Under the pieces are notes generated by a model. The model saw only the letters and a list, made by a program, of their open reading frames with translations. It was not told where the DNA came from and did not search any database. 64,000 nt of DNA from Aequorivita antarctica (lineage in GTDB: Bacteria; Bacteroidota; Bacteroidia; Flavobacteriales; Flavobacteriaceae): contig NZ_VORT01000009.1 in NCBI RefSeq assembly GCF_007997155.1, forward strand, positions 62,001 to 126,000, in the 5' to 3' direction. The position numbers and the translations under genes are program-made. Shown here piece after piece: positions 35,352 through 44,904 of this stretch. Each line of letters begins with the position of its first letter. The first letter of the stretch is position 1.

Positions 35352-36854
35352 ATGAATAAATTAATCAAACTCACATTTTCAGCTTTCTTATTAATTTTTT
35401 TAGTAAGCTCTTGTACAACAGAAGATTCACAGCCTTTTGATGATTCGAACACAGATATTGTAGCCGTAGATTCCGAACTCGGAAATTTATTGCTTCGCAC
35501 TACGGACGGCAACAATAATTCTTCAATAGATTGTATTGATCTTGTTTATCCGCTTACCTTCTTTATCTACAATTCAAATCAGCAGCAAACCGGAACGCAG
35601 ACGGTGGGCAACGATGGTGAACTACTTGCCTTATTGCTTTCCTTAGATCCGGGAACTTATATTGCCTTGCAATTTCCAATAAGTGTTGTATTGCAGGATG
35701 GCACTACGGTTCAAGTAAATAGCAATGCAGAATTAGTAACATTAATTTCGGATTGCTCATCTAATGGAGGAGGTTTTCCTTCAGATTTTGAAACCATATT
35801 GACCACAGGTTCTTGGTTTGTCACATATTATTTCGATGACACAGATGAAACGAGCGATTTTGCTGGTTATGAATTTACATTCGCTACAGACAATACCGCA
35901 CAAGCCGTAAGTACTTCCAATACAGTTGATGGCACTTGGAGCTTGACAAATAGCAATACCCCGGATCTAAATTTTTTCTTTGGAACCAATGCTCCTTTTG
36001 ATGAACTTGATGAAGATTGGGACATTATTGAAGCAACCCAAGATATCATTAAATTGAAACACATTAGTGGTGGCGACGGCAGTGTAGACTTTTTAACTTA
36101 CGAACGAACACCGAACGGCGGCGGCGGCGGAAACACTTCTGAATTTACGGATAATTTGACAAATAATGTATGGTATGTAAACCTATTGGAAGATAACGGA
36201 AATAATAAGACTTGTGATTATGTAGCTTATGAATTCAAATTCAACGCAAATGAAACAGTTACTGCAATAAGCACGAACAACACGGTTAACGGTATCTGGA
36301 CAGTTACTAATAGCAGTAGTGGGATAGATCTTATTCTGAACTTCGAGATATCCGGAAGCAATGATCCTTTTGAAGATTTAAATGATGATTGGGACGTAAC
36401 CAGTTTTGACGCCCAAATCATAAAATTAATTGATGTTAGCGGAGGTAACGGTGGAACAGATTATCTGAATTTTGGAAGAAACCCTTACGGAGATTGTAAT
36501 GGAGGAGGAAACACCACAGAGCTGACCAATATTCTAATGGATGGACAATGGTATGTGCAAAGCTATATAGACGATGGCAATGACGAAACCAACGATTACA
36601 ATGGTTACGCACTGACTTTTAAACCTGATGGGAACGTGAGTGCAGAAAACAGCAACAATACAATTAACGGAACTTGGAGTGTTGTTAACAGCAGCAATGG
36701 TCTTGACGTAATATTAGATTTTGGAACCGCTATGCCTTTTGACGAATTTAATGACGATTGGGATGTTGTTACATATACAAACACCAGAGTTGAACTCTTT
36801 GATGTTAGTGGAGGCAACGGTGGTACTGATTACTTAACTTTTCAAAAACTATAA
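35352..36854 (+). CDS. Modular surface lipoprotein (one A domain, three B domains)
   Basis: 500 residues with a lipoprotein signal (FLLIFLVSSC) followed by TTEDSQ. One A domain (~58-137) and three B domains (~145-252, 263-376, 389-500) separated by Gly-rich linkers (PNGGGGG, DCNGGGN). It is a shorter relative of the 587-residue protein, with high similarity in B1 (FFGTNAPFDELDEDWDIIEATQDIIKLKHISGGDGSVDFLTY), which points to duplication and gene conversion. Its own transcription unit ends at 36904. Confidence 0.9.
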   Translation: MNKLIKLTFSAFLLIFLVSSCTTEDSQPFDDSNTDIVAVDSELGNLLLRTTDGNNNSSIDCIDLVYPLTFFIYNSNQQQTGTQTVGNDGELLALLLSLDPGTYIALQFPISVVLQDGTTVQVNSNAELVTLISDCSSNGGGFPSDFETILTTGSWFVTYYFDDTDETSDFAGYEFTFATDNTAQAVSTSNTVDGTWSLTNSNTPDLNFFFGTNAPFDELDEDWDIIEATQDIIKLKHISGGDGSVDFLTYERTPNGGGGGNTSEFTDNLTNNVWYVNLLEDNGNNKTCDYVAYEFKFNANETVTAISTNNTVNGIWTVTNSSSGIDLILNFEISGSNDPFEDLNDDWDVTSFDAQIIKLIDVSGGNGGTDYLNFGRNPYGDCNGGGNTTELTNILMDGQWYVQSYIDDGNDETNDYNGYALTFKPDGNVSAENSNNTINGTWSVVNSSNGLDVILDFGTAMPFDEFNDDWDVVTYTNTRVELFDVSGGNGGTDYLTFQKL

Positions 36855-36877
36855 TTGTTTTTTTAATCCCTACGATT

Positions 36878-36904
36878 AAGCCACGGTTTCCCGTGGCTTT
36901 TTTG
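36878..36904 (+). terminator. Rho-independent terminator
   Basis: AAGCCACGG-tttc-CCGTGGCTT stem followed by T6, 24 bp after the third lipoprotein gene. Confidence 0.9.
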
Positions 36905-36929
36905 TTTTAGTGAAATAGGTTTAAAAATG

Positions 36930-38426
36930 TTAATTCTTATATAAAACCTTTCCTGCTTCTTCATATTTATCCCCCTTAGTCCAAGTAGGGGTCTTAGTAT
37001 CATTTGCAATTAAACGGCCAGCCAAAACGTAGCTCTGAAAAAATTTCAATAAATAGTCGTAATCCAAAGTGTCTGCCTCATCCCCAGCTTGATGATAATA
37101 TTTAGTAACATCGCCGTCAAAAGATTTAAATCCCAATGAAAAAGTAGGGGCTGGGATGCCTTTTTTAGCAAACATTACATTATCACTGCGATCAAAAAGA
37201 TTTTGATCCGGAGCGGCATCATCAATTGCTGTTAGGCCAAAAGTTGTGGCGGCTTCTTTTATGTTTTCAGACGCTGTTGTTCTTGGCAATCCAATTACCG
37301 AAATTACTGAAGTATCGTTATAACCCGCATTATCACTATTAAAACAATAAACCATTTTGTTTAGAGGAAGTACAGGGTTTTCAACATAATATTCGCTTCC
37401 CAGTAATCCTTTTTCTTCTCCTGTGAAAAGAATAAATAATGCCGAACGTTTTGCTGGGTATTTTGCAATGTTTTCGGCCATACTTAAAACCGTTGTTGTT
37501 CCCACAGCATTGTCCCTCGCACCATTGTAAATTACATCACCAGTTTCATCGGGTTTACCAATACCCACATGATCGTAATGTGCGGAATAAATAATAAATT
37601 CATTTTTTAATTGTGGATCTGTTCCTTCAACCATCCCAATTACATTTTGAGAAATAATAGTTTTTTTCTCTTCACCTTCCATCATAAGTTTTGCACTCAA
37701 TTTGTCCTTAGTTCCAAGTGCATTCGCCAGAATATTATTTTCATCGTGTACCCAAAGATATGCGAGTCCTTTTTCTTTGCTATTTTTGTCATCAGCAATT
37801 TCAAGACGGTCACCATTAAAACTGTGGTCGATATATTCCCAAATTATTTCGTTTGTGTCCACAAGTTCAATTACTGCAACCGCGCCATGTTCTTTTGCCA
37901 ATTGCTCTTTTTGTTCAATCAAGCCAAAGGCGGCACGAGTATCAGTAACTTTTGGCCCACCTGACCTTACAATTACAATTTTTTCAGAGACATCTTTTCC
38001 CTTATAATCACTTTCAAGACCATAACCTAAATACACGGCCTCTCCCGTAAACTCCATTTTGTTTGGCTTTATAGCTACTTTTTTCTTTAACTCTTTGCCA
38101 TCTATAGCCAAAAGCAGACGTTTTATGGGGGTTATTTGGTTCAATTTTACTTCTTGAAAATAGCTTTCTGTACTTGAACCTTTTAAGACATTTTGTGTAA
38201 CTGGTATTACACCATAGCCTCTAAGGGTATTGGCAAGATAGGAAGCTGCAACCTTATTTTCGGGTGTGCCCGTGGCGCGGCCTTTTAAAAGATCGTCCGC
38301 AAGAAAATAGATATGCCCTTCAATTTTGTTTTTAGTTACGGTGCTTTCTACTTTTTCTTTTTCAGATTGAGAGAATAGAGTGCTTGTGCATAATATAATC
38401 GAAAAAAATATAAAGATGTATTTCAT
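36930..38426 (-). CDS. Secreted M28 family metallopeptidase
   Basis: 498 residues with a signal peptide. A PA domain (~100-240) is followed by the M28 zinc site: YSAHYDHVG, NGARDNAVGTTTVLSMA, FILFTGEEKGLLGSEYY and NSDNAGYND, in family order. An aminopeptidase of the envelope or medium. It is divergent from the fasciclin gene; a near-consensus -7 box TATCTTTA lies at 38459-38466 on the minus strand. Confidence 0.93.
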   Translation of the reverse strand: MKYIFIFFSIILCTSTLFSQSEKEKVESTVTKNKIEGHIYFLADDLLKGRATGTPENKVAASYLANTLRGYGVIPVTQNVLKGSSTESYFQEVKLNQITPIKRLLLAIDGKELKKKVAIKPNKMEFTGEAVYLGYGLESDYKGKDVSEKIVIVRSGGPKVTDTRAAFGLIEQKEQLAKEHGAVAVIELVDTNEIIWEYIDHSFNGDRLEIADDKNSKEKGLAYLWVHDENNILANALGTKDKLSAKLMMEGEEKKTIISQNVIGMVEGTDPQLKNEFIIYSAHYDHVGIGKPDETGDVIYNGARDNAVGTTTVLSMAENIAKYPAKRSALFILFTGEEKGLLGSEYYVENPVLPLNKMVYCFNSDNAGYNDTSVISVIGLPRTTASENIKEAATTFGLTAIDDAAPDQNLFDRSDNVMFAKKGIPAPTFSLGFKSFDGDVTKYYHQAGDEADTLDYDYLLKFFQSYVLAGRLIANDTKTPTWTKGDKYEEAGKVLYKN

Positions 38427-38572
38427 AATTTAATTTGAGAATTGGTTAAAACTTGCTATAAAGATAAGTTTTGTATTGAAACTATAAATTTATTTTATTA
38501 AAATTTTGTTTAACTTTTAACTAAAAAAGATAAACAAAAGTTAAAGTTCTTTTTACAAGGAAACGCATTCAA

Positions 38573-38580
38573 TAGATTTG
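38573..38580 (+). promoter_or_regulatory. -7 promoter box of the fasciclin gene
   Basis: TAGATTTG fits TAnnTTTG and lies 29 bp before the ATG. Confidence 0.6.
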
Positions 38581-38609
38581 CTGCTCATAAAAACCTTAAC
38601 TATATAACA

Positions 38610-39566
38610 ATGAAAAACTTATTAAAAATTTCTATGATTGTTTTCATCGCAATAGGAATAACTTCTTGTAGTGATGATGACGATAACAATCCGAACCCTC
38701 CAACAAACACAATCGCAGATTTTGTAGCATCAAATGATGATTATTCTTCTTTGGAAGCAGCATTAGATAAAGCTGGCCTTACAGCAACGCTGGCAGGACA
38801 AGGAGATTTTACCGTTTTTGCCCCTAACAATGCTGCCTTTGCTGCATTTTTAACTGCAAATGGATTTGCTTCTTTGGATGATGTTCCAACAGATTTACTT
38901 AAAAATGTGTTGTTAAACCACGTTTTAAGTGGTAAAGTAATGGCGGCTGATTTGAGTACTGGCTACATTAACTCTTTGGCAACCGAAGCATCTTCAGGAG
39001 AAAACTTGAGTATGTATGTAAACACTACATCTGGTGTAAAATTAAATGGAATTTCCACTGTAACAACTGCAGATGTTGCTGTTGACAATGGAGTAATTCA
39101 CGCTGTTAATTCAGTAATTGGCTTGCCAACAGTAGTTACTTTTGCTACAGCAGATCCAACTTTCACCACTTTGGTAGCGGCTTTAACGCGTTATGATCAA
39201 CCCGATTATGTGGCCGTACTATCAACCCCTGCGGGAACTAGCCCTGCGCCATTTACAGTTTTTGCTCCAACCAATGATGCTTTTGTGGCACTATTGGCTG
39301 AACTTGGCGCGAGTGGATTAAATGATATTGATGGGCCTGTATTAACAGCGGCCTTAAATACCCACGTGATTGCAGGTGCTAATGTTCGTGCTGAAGATTT
39401 GGTAAATGGTACTGTAAGTACTTTAGGTGATGATTTGGTTATTGATGCTGGAAATGCAACCATAACAGATCCTAACGGACGCGTTAGTAATATTATAGTA
39501 GTGAACGTTCAAGCCGCTAATGGCGTTGTTCATGTAATTGATAAAGTACTTCTTCCCCAATTGTAA
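38610..39566 (+). CDS. Fasciclin-domain surface lipoprotein
   Basis: 318 residues. Lipid cysteine in ITSCSDDDDNN, a textbook acidic surface-export stretch. Two FAS1 domains follow (~38-172 and ~175-317), each with the FTVFAPNNAAFAAFL / FTVFAPTNDAFVALL core and a VIHAVNSVIGLP / VVHVIDKVLLP end. FAS1 domains mediate adhesion. The gene stands alone with its own promoter and terminator. Confidence 0.95.
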   Translation: MKNLLKISMIVFIAIGITSCSDDDDNNPNPPTNTIADFVASNDDYSSLEAALDKAGLTATLAGQGDFTVFAPNNAAFAAFLTANGFASLDDVPTDLLKNVLLNHVLSGKVMAADLSTGYINSLATEASSGENLSMYVNTTSGVKLNGISTVTTADVAVDNGVIHAVNSVIGLPTVVTFATADPTFTTLVAALTRYDQPDYVAVLSTPAGTSPAPFTVFAPTNDAFVALLAELGASGLNDIDGPVLTAALNTHVIAGANVRAEDLVNGTVSTLGDDLVIDAGNATITDPNGRVSNIIVVNVQAANGVVHVIDKVLLPQL

Positions 39567-39583
39567 TAATTGCTTTGTAGATG

Positions 39584-39619
39584 AAATGCCGTTTTCCAAT
39601 TCAGGAAAGCGGCATTTTT
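39584..39619 (+). terminator. Rho-independent terminator (bidirectional)
   Basis: A 14-bp stem (AAATGCCGTTTTCC with one wobble pair), 6-nt loop AATTCA and T5. It lies between the convergent fasciclin and carbonic anhydrase genes. Confidence 0.88.
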
Positions 39620-39638
39620 ATTTAGAGACTTATCTAAA

Positions 39639-40265
39639 TTAATCTAAATGATAAATTTCCATTATCCCTTTCAGCACTGTATCAAAATCAATTTTTAAAT
39701 CTATCAATTTTCCTGTTTCCATATCCATTACCCAGCCGTGTACTGTTAGGTTTCGGTTTCGATAAGCTATTTGTACATCTGCGGTTTTAATAACGTTAAC
39801 GCACTGTTCCTGTACATTCAGTTCTACAAGCCGACGGTATTTTTCTTCTTCGGTTTTTAATTGGTTGAGTTCTTGATTGTGCAATCTATAAACATCGCGA
39901 ATGTTTCGTAACCAAGGATTTAAAATCCCCAAATCCTGACTTTGCATTGCGGCTTTTACACCGCCGCAACCGTAATGGCCACAAACAATTATATGGCTTA
40001 CTTTCAAATGGCTCACCGCATAATTGACTACGCTCATCGCACTGAGGTCTAAGTTTGAAACCATATTTGCAATATTTCGCATCACGAAAGCCTCTCCTGG
40101 TTTAGCACCCATAATTTCTTCGGCAGTAACGCGGCTGTCACTGCACCCAATGTAAAGCACGTCGGGATTTTGGCCTTCGGAAAGATTTTTGAAATAATCA
40201 GGATCTGTGCCTAATTTTTCGTTTACCCAGGCTTCATTGTTTTTGAAAATTTGATCGATATTCAT
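39639..40265 (-). CDS. can: Beta-class carbonic anhydrase
   Basis: 208 residues. It hydrates CO2 to bicarbonate. Zinc ligands are the Cys in GCSDSR (with catalytic Asp/Arg dyad) and His/Cys in CGHYGCGG. No signal peptide, so cytoplasmic. Single gene. Confidence 0.97.
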   Translation of the reverse strand: MNIDQIFKNNEAWVNEKLGTDPDYFKNLSEGQNPDVLYIGCSDSRVTAEEIMGAKPGEAFVMRNIANMVSNLDLSAMSVVNYAVSHLKVSHIIVCGHYGCGGVKAAMQSQDLGILNPWLRNIRDVYRLHNQELNQLKTEEEKYRRLVELNVQEQCVNVIKTADVQIAYRNRNLTVHGWVMDMETGKLIDLKIDFDTVLKGIMEIYHLD

Positions 40266-40371
40266 GGTTTTTTCTGAAGTTTTTTTCAGAATTTAAAGAT
40301 AAGTAAAAGCCTTTTTGCCCACAAAGTGGAAATTGAAAATTTAAGTACTATACTTTTTGAAGTTTGTAAAC

Positions 40372-41892
40372 TCAAATTACTTGTTTTGTTTTTTCTATTC
40401 CTTTTAAAACACGCAACCTACCAGGGCCAATTTTTAGGGCAAGCTCATACTGTTTTGCGGCCTCTTCTTTTCTTGTTTGGGTGAGCAGCCAATCTGCGTA
40501 AAGCTCATGCGTAGGCTTTTGGATGGACGGTGGTCCATAACTGTAACTTATACTGTTTTCAATATCAATAGACTTTATAAAATATTCTTCTGCAAATTTT
40601 GTATTATTATCCAGTTCAGCACGAAGTGCCAATAATTGGTTTTGCCTAATTTCAGCTTCCTTTAAATCCATTTTTGTAGCTTCATCGCGGGTAACCCCTG
40701 AACAAAGTTTTGAACTGCCTTCTGAAACAACAAACGATTCCCTTTTGTGGTCTTGGTCCATAACATTGAGTATACTGTCAAGTTTTTGTGTGTTGCCTGT
40801 TTTAAAAGCTTTCATCCCTTCCAGAAAGTGATATTTGGAGCGGACGGAAATGTTCAAATCTGTTATGTTTACAGGAATATTAGCTACTTCATCTTCCCAT
40901 TCATCGGTCTCGATTAAATAGGTTCCTTTTAAAAACACCAAATATACCCGTGCATTTTTTGATAAGTTTTCGGCAGCATATTTTTTCATATCAAGCACCA
41001 TTTTTTTTGCTTCTTTATAATTTCCTTTTTGAAGATAGCCATATTCCAGCCAATGGAAAGCGTGATATCCGCGGGCATCATTGTTTAGATTTTTCTCTTC
41101 CATTCTATTGATACTCGCTTGGTATGAAGCAATATTGGAAGAAATTACATTATCCCACATACCCATTGCAACATATATATGGGAAGGCATATGCAGCGCA
41201 TGGCTGGCATCTGGAGCTACTTTTGAATATGCATTGGCGGCATCCAAAGCAAGGGTAGCGTGATCCGGATCATCATAGGAATGTATTAAATAATGAAGTG
41301 CACCGGGATGGTTTGGATTTTCTTTTAAAATACCTTGAGCAATTTTTGCTCCTTTCCCATAAATATTATCATCCCTTCCTTCAGGTACTGAACCTAATAA
41401 TGACAAAGCATAAAAAGCGGCCACTTCTTGATTGACAGGATATTTTTGGTATAAACCTTCCATAAAATTTGAATACTCAAGATCTCGTTGCTTTTTTTCT
41501 GTTTTTGGCTGATATAATATGTGTACAGATTCAATTAAATCCTGTTCAATTTCTGTTGTATTTTTTGCTATATCAATGCTGTCAAGCTTTTCTAAAACAG
41601 CTGCTGCAGCTTCATAATCTTGTTCGTGCCACAAGCTGTGGTTATAGGTCATCGCCTCGCCCCAATAGGCCATGGGCATTTTTGGGTCTTCCTTTTGTGC
41701 TTCTTGAAAAGCTTCTCGAGCATCTTCATACTCAAAGGAATGCAAAAACAATAATCCCTTTTCAAAATGAGGCTGGGCACTTTCCTTTCCGCTGATCGTA
41801 ATGTTTACAACGCCTAGATAATTTTTTTTTGTTTCCTGTTGCTTGCAAGAAAAGATAAAAAATAATATAAAGAAAGAAGCTAAAAGTCTCAT
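40372..41892 (-). CDS. TPR-type lipoprotein
   Basis: 506 residues. Lipoprotein signal (FFILFFIFSC), then TPR-like repeats from ~45 (GLLFLHSFEYEDAREAFQEAQKEDPKMPMAYWGEAMTYNHSLWHEQDYEAAAAVLE), a His-rich middle (HPGALHYLIHSYDDPDHATLALDAANAYSKVAPDASHALHMPSHIYVAMGMWDN) and C-terminal repeats. The middle motif is shared by many uncharacterised Bacteroidota TPR proteins. Function unknown. Confidence 0.88.
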   Translation of the reverse strand: MRLLASFFILFFIFSCKQQETKKNYLGVVNITISGKESAQPHFEKGLLFLHSFEYEDAREAFQEAQKEDPKMPMAYWGEAMTYNHSLWHEQDYEAAAAVLEKLDSIDIAKNTTEIEQDLIESVHILYQPKTEKKQRDLEYSNFMEGLYQKYPVNQEVAAFYALSLLGSVPEGRDDNIYGKGAKIAQGILKENPNHPGALHYLIHSYDDPDHATLALDAANAYSKVAPDASHALHMPSHIYVAMGMWDNVISSNIASYQASINRMEEKNLNNDARGYHAFHWLEYGYLQKGNYKEAKKMVLDMKKYAAENLSKNARVYLVFLKGTYLIETDEWEDEVANIPVNITDLNISVRSKYHFLEGMKAFKTGNTQKLDSILNVMDQDHKRESFVVSEGSSKLCSGVTRDEATKMDLKEAEIRQNQLLALRAELDNNTKFAEEYFIKSIDIENSISYSYGPPSIQKPTHELYADWLLTQTRKEEAAKQYELALKIGPGRLRVLKGIEKTKQVI

Positions 41893-41998
41893 AATAAATA
41901 ATTTATAGAATGGTCTAAAGGTAACAATTTCAGTTCAATTTTAATTTGAACCATTTGCGATTTGGCTATTCGTCGTTTAAGCCATTTGACTGGGACTT

Positions 41999-42556
41999 TT
42001 ACAGGGTAGTAATCACATAATAAATAATAGTAATCAGAACTAACACTAAACCCAATGCCAAAAATTTAAGCGATCGCTGCACATTTTTAAACTTTATTGT
42101 CGCAATTTTTGAAATGATAAACACTTGTTGTCCCAAATGATCAAAAAGTTGATCTTCGTCTTTACTTATTCGGTGGAAGGTTTTGGAGAATTCATTAATG
42201 GTCCCAAACTTTGAAATTACGTCGCGGAAGAAGAATATATTTTTGTCATATTTTGCCTCGATTCTAGGAATAAAGCAGCGAATAGCAAAATAAATGGACG
42301 CCACCGTACTACAAAGCCAAAGCCCTAAAAGAATGTACAATATCATTTCATTTGGCACATTTTTTACCGCCATAGCCGCACCTTGATAAATAAAATTCAG
42401 TAAAATTCCATAAAAGGAAAGAATAAGTCCAGCCTTCAGTTCGGAAGCTTTTATTAAGCCAGCAACGTAATTAATGCTACCCCAATAGTGATCTACTAAA
42501 TCATCAGTATGCTTATTTTTAATTGGCGGTAGGGGTTGTTTTTCTTGTTCTTCCAT
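41999..42556 (-). CDS. Pycsar effector-like membrane protein (PycTM/DUF5706), orphan
   Basis: 185 residues with three hydrophobic segments (~45-62, 70-92, 163-184) and a cytoplasmic helical region between the second and third. The pattern ELKAGLILSFYGILLN, a mid-protein FFFRDVISKF, and late ISKIATIKFKNVQRSLKFLALGL matches the PycTM effector fold, whose characterised members damage membranes in response to cyclic UMP or CMP. No nucleotide cyclase gene is adjacent, so a defence role is uncertain; it may act alone or with a distant partner. Confidence 0.7.
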   Translation of the reverse strand: MEEQEKQPLPPIKNKHTDDLVDHYWGSINYVAGLIKASELKAGLILSFYGILLNFIYQGAAMAVKNVPNEMILYILLGLWLCSTVASIYFAIRCFIPRIEAKYDKNIFFFRDVISKFGTINEFSKTFHRISKDEDQLFDHLGQQVFIISKIATIKFKNVQRSLKFLALGLVLVLITIIYYVITTL

Positions 42557-42652
42557 AATGCTGTTTTTTGAAATCGGTTGAATTTACATAATCTGTTTGC
42601 TTTCAAGTTTTTAGGAATGATTATTTTGGGGAGATTGTTAAAGTTAAGAAAT

Positions 42653-42784
42653 TTAGCTATAAAAAGTTATCTCTTTAGGACAAAGGCATTTTAAAACTTT
42701 CCGAAGCGGTTGAAATTTGAGATATTTACTTGTTTTGCCTTCTGCGAGCAGGTTTTGGCGGATGTTTCTAAAGAGTTTTATCAT
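42653..42784 (-). pseudogene. 5' fragment of a DUF6090 gene
   Basis: From ATG at 42784 the first ~23 codons (MIKLFRNIRQNLLAEGKTSK) match the start of the DUF6090 paralogues elsewhere in the window. After KYLK the sequence changes to an unrelated frame ending at 42653. The fragment follows the S9 peptidase stop by a few bases, as the other truncated copy follows the permease. Debris of recombination. Confidence 0.75.
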
Positions 42785-42790
42785 TGAAGA

Positions 42791-44815
42791 TTAGTCTTTG
42801 CTCTTATATTTATCAAACCAGGCCAATATACTTGCAACTTTGGCAATCAGATTACTTGGTTTGTTAGCAATGCCATGCGAAGCTCCCGGAATTCTTACCA
42901 TAGCAGTTTCTACATTTTGAATTTTGAGGGCTGCATAAAACTGCTCCTGTTCGCTAATAGGTGTTCTAAAATCGTCTTCACCACCTAGTAACATGGTTGG
43001 TGTGGTAACATTGCCAACATAAGACAATGGCGACCTTTTGAAATAAGCTTCAGGATTATCCCAAGGTTTGTCTCCAAACCAATATTTGTAGAAAAATGCA
43101 GGGCTATCTGCATAAAGTACAAAACTGTACCAGTTAATAACTGGTTTAGCCACCACAGCAGCTTTAAACCTGTTGGTTTTGCCAACAATCCAAGCAGTTA
43201 ATACGCCTCCACCTGAACCACCAGTAACAAAAAGATTTGCAGCATCTACATTGCCCATTTTTATAACAGCATCAACACCAGACATAAGATCTTCATAATC
43301 GTGATTAGGATAATCATGGTGAATCAAATTTCCAAACTCCTGTCCATAGCTTGTACTTCCTCTAGGATTGGAATATAAAACCACATAACCTGCAGCGGCA
43401 TACATTTGAATTTCAGCTGAAAACACAGAACCATAACTGGCAAAAGGACCTCCATGTATTTCGAGGATAAAAGGATATTTTTTAGTAGCATCAAAGTTTG
43501 GAGGTGTTACAAGCCAACCTTGAATGTCTCTATTGTCATAAGAAGACTTCCACCACATTTCTTTTACATTGCCAAGTTGTTTGCCAGCAAATAGATCTTC
43601 GTTTAAATTGGTAATGCGTTTGGTTTCACCACCATTCCAAACTGCTAAATCTGCAGGATGGTCAGTTCCGCCAAGTGTATAAGCAAGCCTGTTTTTTGCT
43701 TCTGAATAGGAAGCTGCGTTGTAGGGACGACCTAATGATAGCCCACCAAGATGGTCTGTAATAGTTCTTATTTTTCCAGTGAGTGCTACATGGCCAATTT
43801 TGGTATCGCCTTTTTCATCATACTGAAAATAAAGACCTTTGCCGTTATCTTCCCAAATTGGGTTTGAAATATCTCTGTCTAAATCTGCGGTTATAATTTT
43901 GCTGTCAGAACCATCGGCATTCATAACATAAAGTTTGGTAACTGTATAGCCTTGATAGGTATCATCAAAACCTGTATAGGCTATTTTACTTCCATCAGGC
44001 GACACAACTGCACCATCATCTGGACCTTTTCGAGTAGTGAGTGCTTTAATGGCTCCTGTGCTTATAGAGAGCTGATAAATTTCGCTATCTACAGGTTCCA
44101 TTTCATGGTCTTCGTGAAGATTGGCGCCAAAATAAAGCGATCTTCCATCTTTAGACCATATAGGATTTCCGTGATCGTTAGCAGTAAAACTTAGCTGTCT
44201 TGGGGTACCGCCATCTGTTGAAATTATAAATAATTGGTCGTTGCCACCTTTAAGGTAGCCTTGACCATCACCTCTGTATTTCATTTGGTCAATATAAATT
44301 GGAGGTGCATTCCATTTAGCGCCTTCAGGTTTTTGGGGTAAGGTGATAGGAGATGTTTTGGTAGCAGGTACAAACATAGAAAATGCCAATTGTGTATCAT
44401 CCCAAGACCAAGATACTGAACCAGCACTTTCTGTAGTGTTGGTAAGGGCTAAAACATCTTTGGAATCCATCCACATCATATAGAGCTTTATTTTATCATC
44501 TTTCATATTCGATTTGAACACTATTTTTGTTCCATCGTGCGACCAACTTGGTGCAAAATCGTTTTGGTTTCCTGTAGTAATGGGTCTGTTTTGGCTGCCA
44601 TCAACATTTACCATCCAAAGATTAGATAAGTTTCTGTCTGTCATAACATCCTTGAAATTTCGGACGTAGATAATGTGGTTGCCATCAGGAGAGATTATAG
44701 GTTCGGAAACATATTCCATATTAAAAACATCTAAAAGTTCCAATTTTTTAGAGTTTTGAGCAATGCTATTTGCACAAATAAGAATGGAAATGATAAGAAA
44801 ATAAAATGTTTTCAT
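42791..44815 (-). CDS. S9 family prolyl oligopeptidase-type peptidase (DPP/acylaminoacyl type)
   Basis: 674 residues with a signal peptide (FLIISILICANSIAQ). An N-terminal beta-propeller has WD40-like PD40 repeats (ISPDGNHIIYVRNF, PSWSHDGTKIVF, PIWSKDGRSLYFG, VSPDGSKIAYTG). The C-terminal alpha/beta hydrolase carries the nucleophile in VTGGSGGGVLTAW, Asp in LLGGEDDFRTP and His in PGASHGI. It would remove di- or acyl-amino acids from peptides in the periplasm. Last intact gene of the peptidase island. Confidence 0.94.
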   Translation of the reverse strand: MKTFYFLIISILICANSIAQNSKKLELLDVFNMEYVSEPIISPDGNHIIYVRNFKDVMTDRNLSNLWMVNVDGSQNRPITTGNQNDFAPSWSHDGTKIVFKSNMKDDKIKLYMMWMDSKDVLALTNTTESAGSVSWSWDDTQLAFSMFVPATKTSPITLPQKPEGAKWNAPPIYIDQMKYRGDGQGYLKGGNDQLFIISTDGGTPRQLSFTANDHGNPIWSKDGRSLYFGANLHEDHEMEPVDSEIYQLSISTGAIKALTTRKGPDDGAVVSPDGSKIAYTGFDDTYQGYTVTKLYVMNADGSDSKIITADLDRDISNPIWEDNGKGLYFQYDEKGDTKIGHVALTGKIRTITDHLGGLSLGRPYNAASYSEAKNRLAYTLGGTDHPADLAVWNGGETKRITNLNEDLFAGKQLGNVKEMWWKSSYDNRDIQGWLVTPPNFDATKKYPFILEIHGGPFASYGSVFSAEIQMYAAAGYVVLYSNPRGSTSYGQEFGNLIHHDYPNHDYEDLMSGVDAVIKMGNVDAANLFVTGGSGGGVLTAWIVGKTNRFKAAVVAKPVINWYSFVLYADSPAFFYKYWFGDKPWDNPEAYFKRSPLSYVGNVTTPTMLLGGEDDFRTPISEQEQFYAALKIQNVETAMVRIPGASHGIANKPSNLIAKVASILAWFDKYKSKD

Positions 44816-44904
44816 AATATAATATTTTGGTTAGTAACAATATAGACCCATTTTTAAAATGGGTTAGTTAAATATATATGACTATTATTATGATGATTTA
44901 TTGG

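Noticed and set aside
36930-38426. M28 peptidase as part of the lipoprotein system
   Set aside because: It is on the opposite strand behind a terminator, with its own promoter-like sequence; nothing ties it to the lipoproteins.
44846-44864. 19-bp palindrome ACCCATTTT-T-AAAATGGGT as a terminator or operator
   Set aside because: No T run, no neighbouring promoter element and a weak AT-rich stem; recorded only under the truncated DUF6090 entry.
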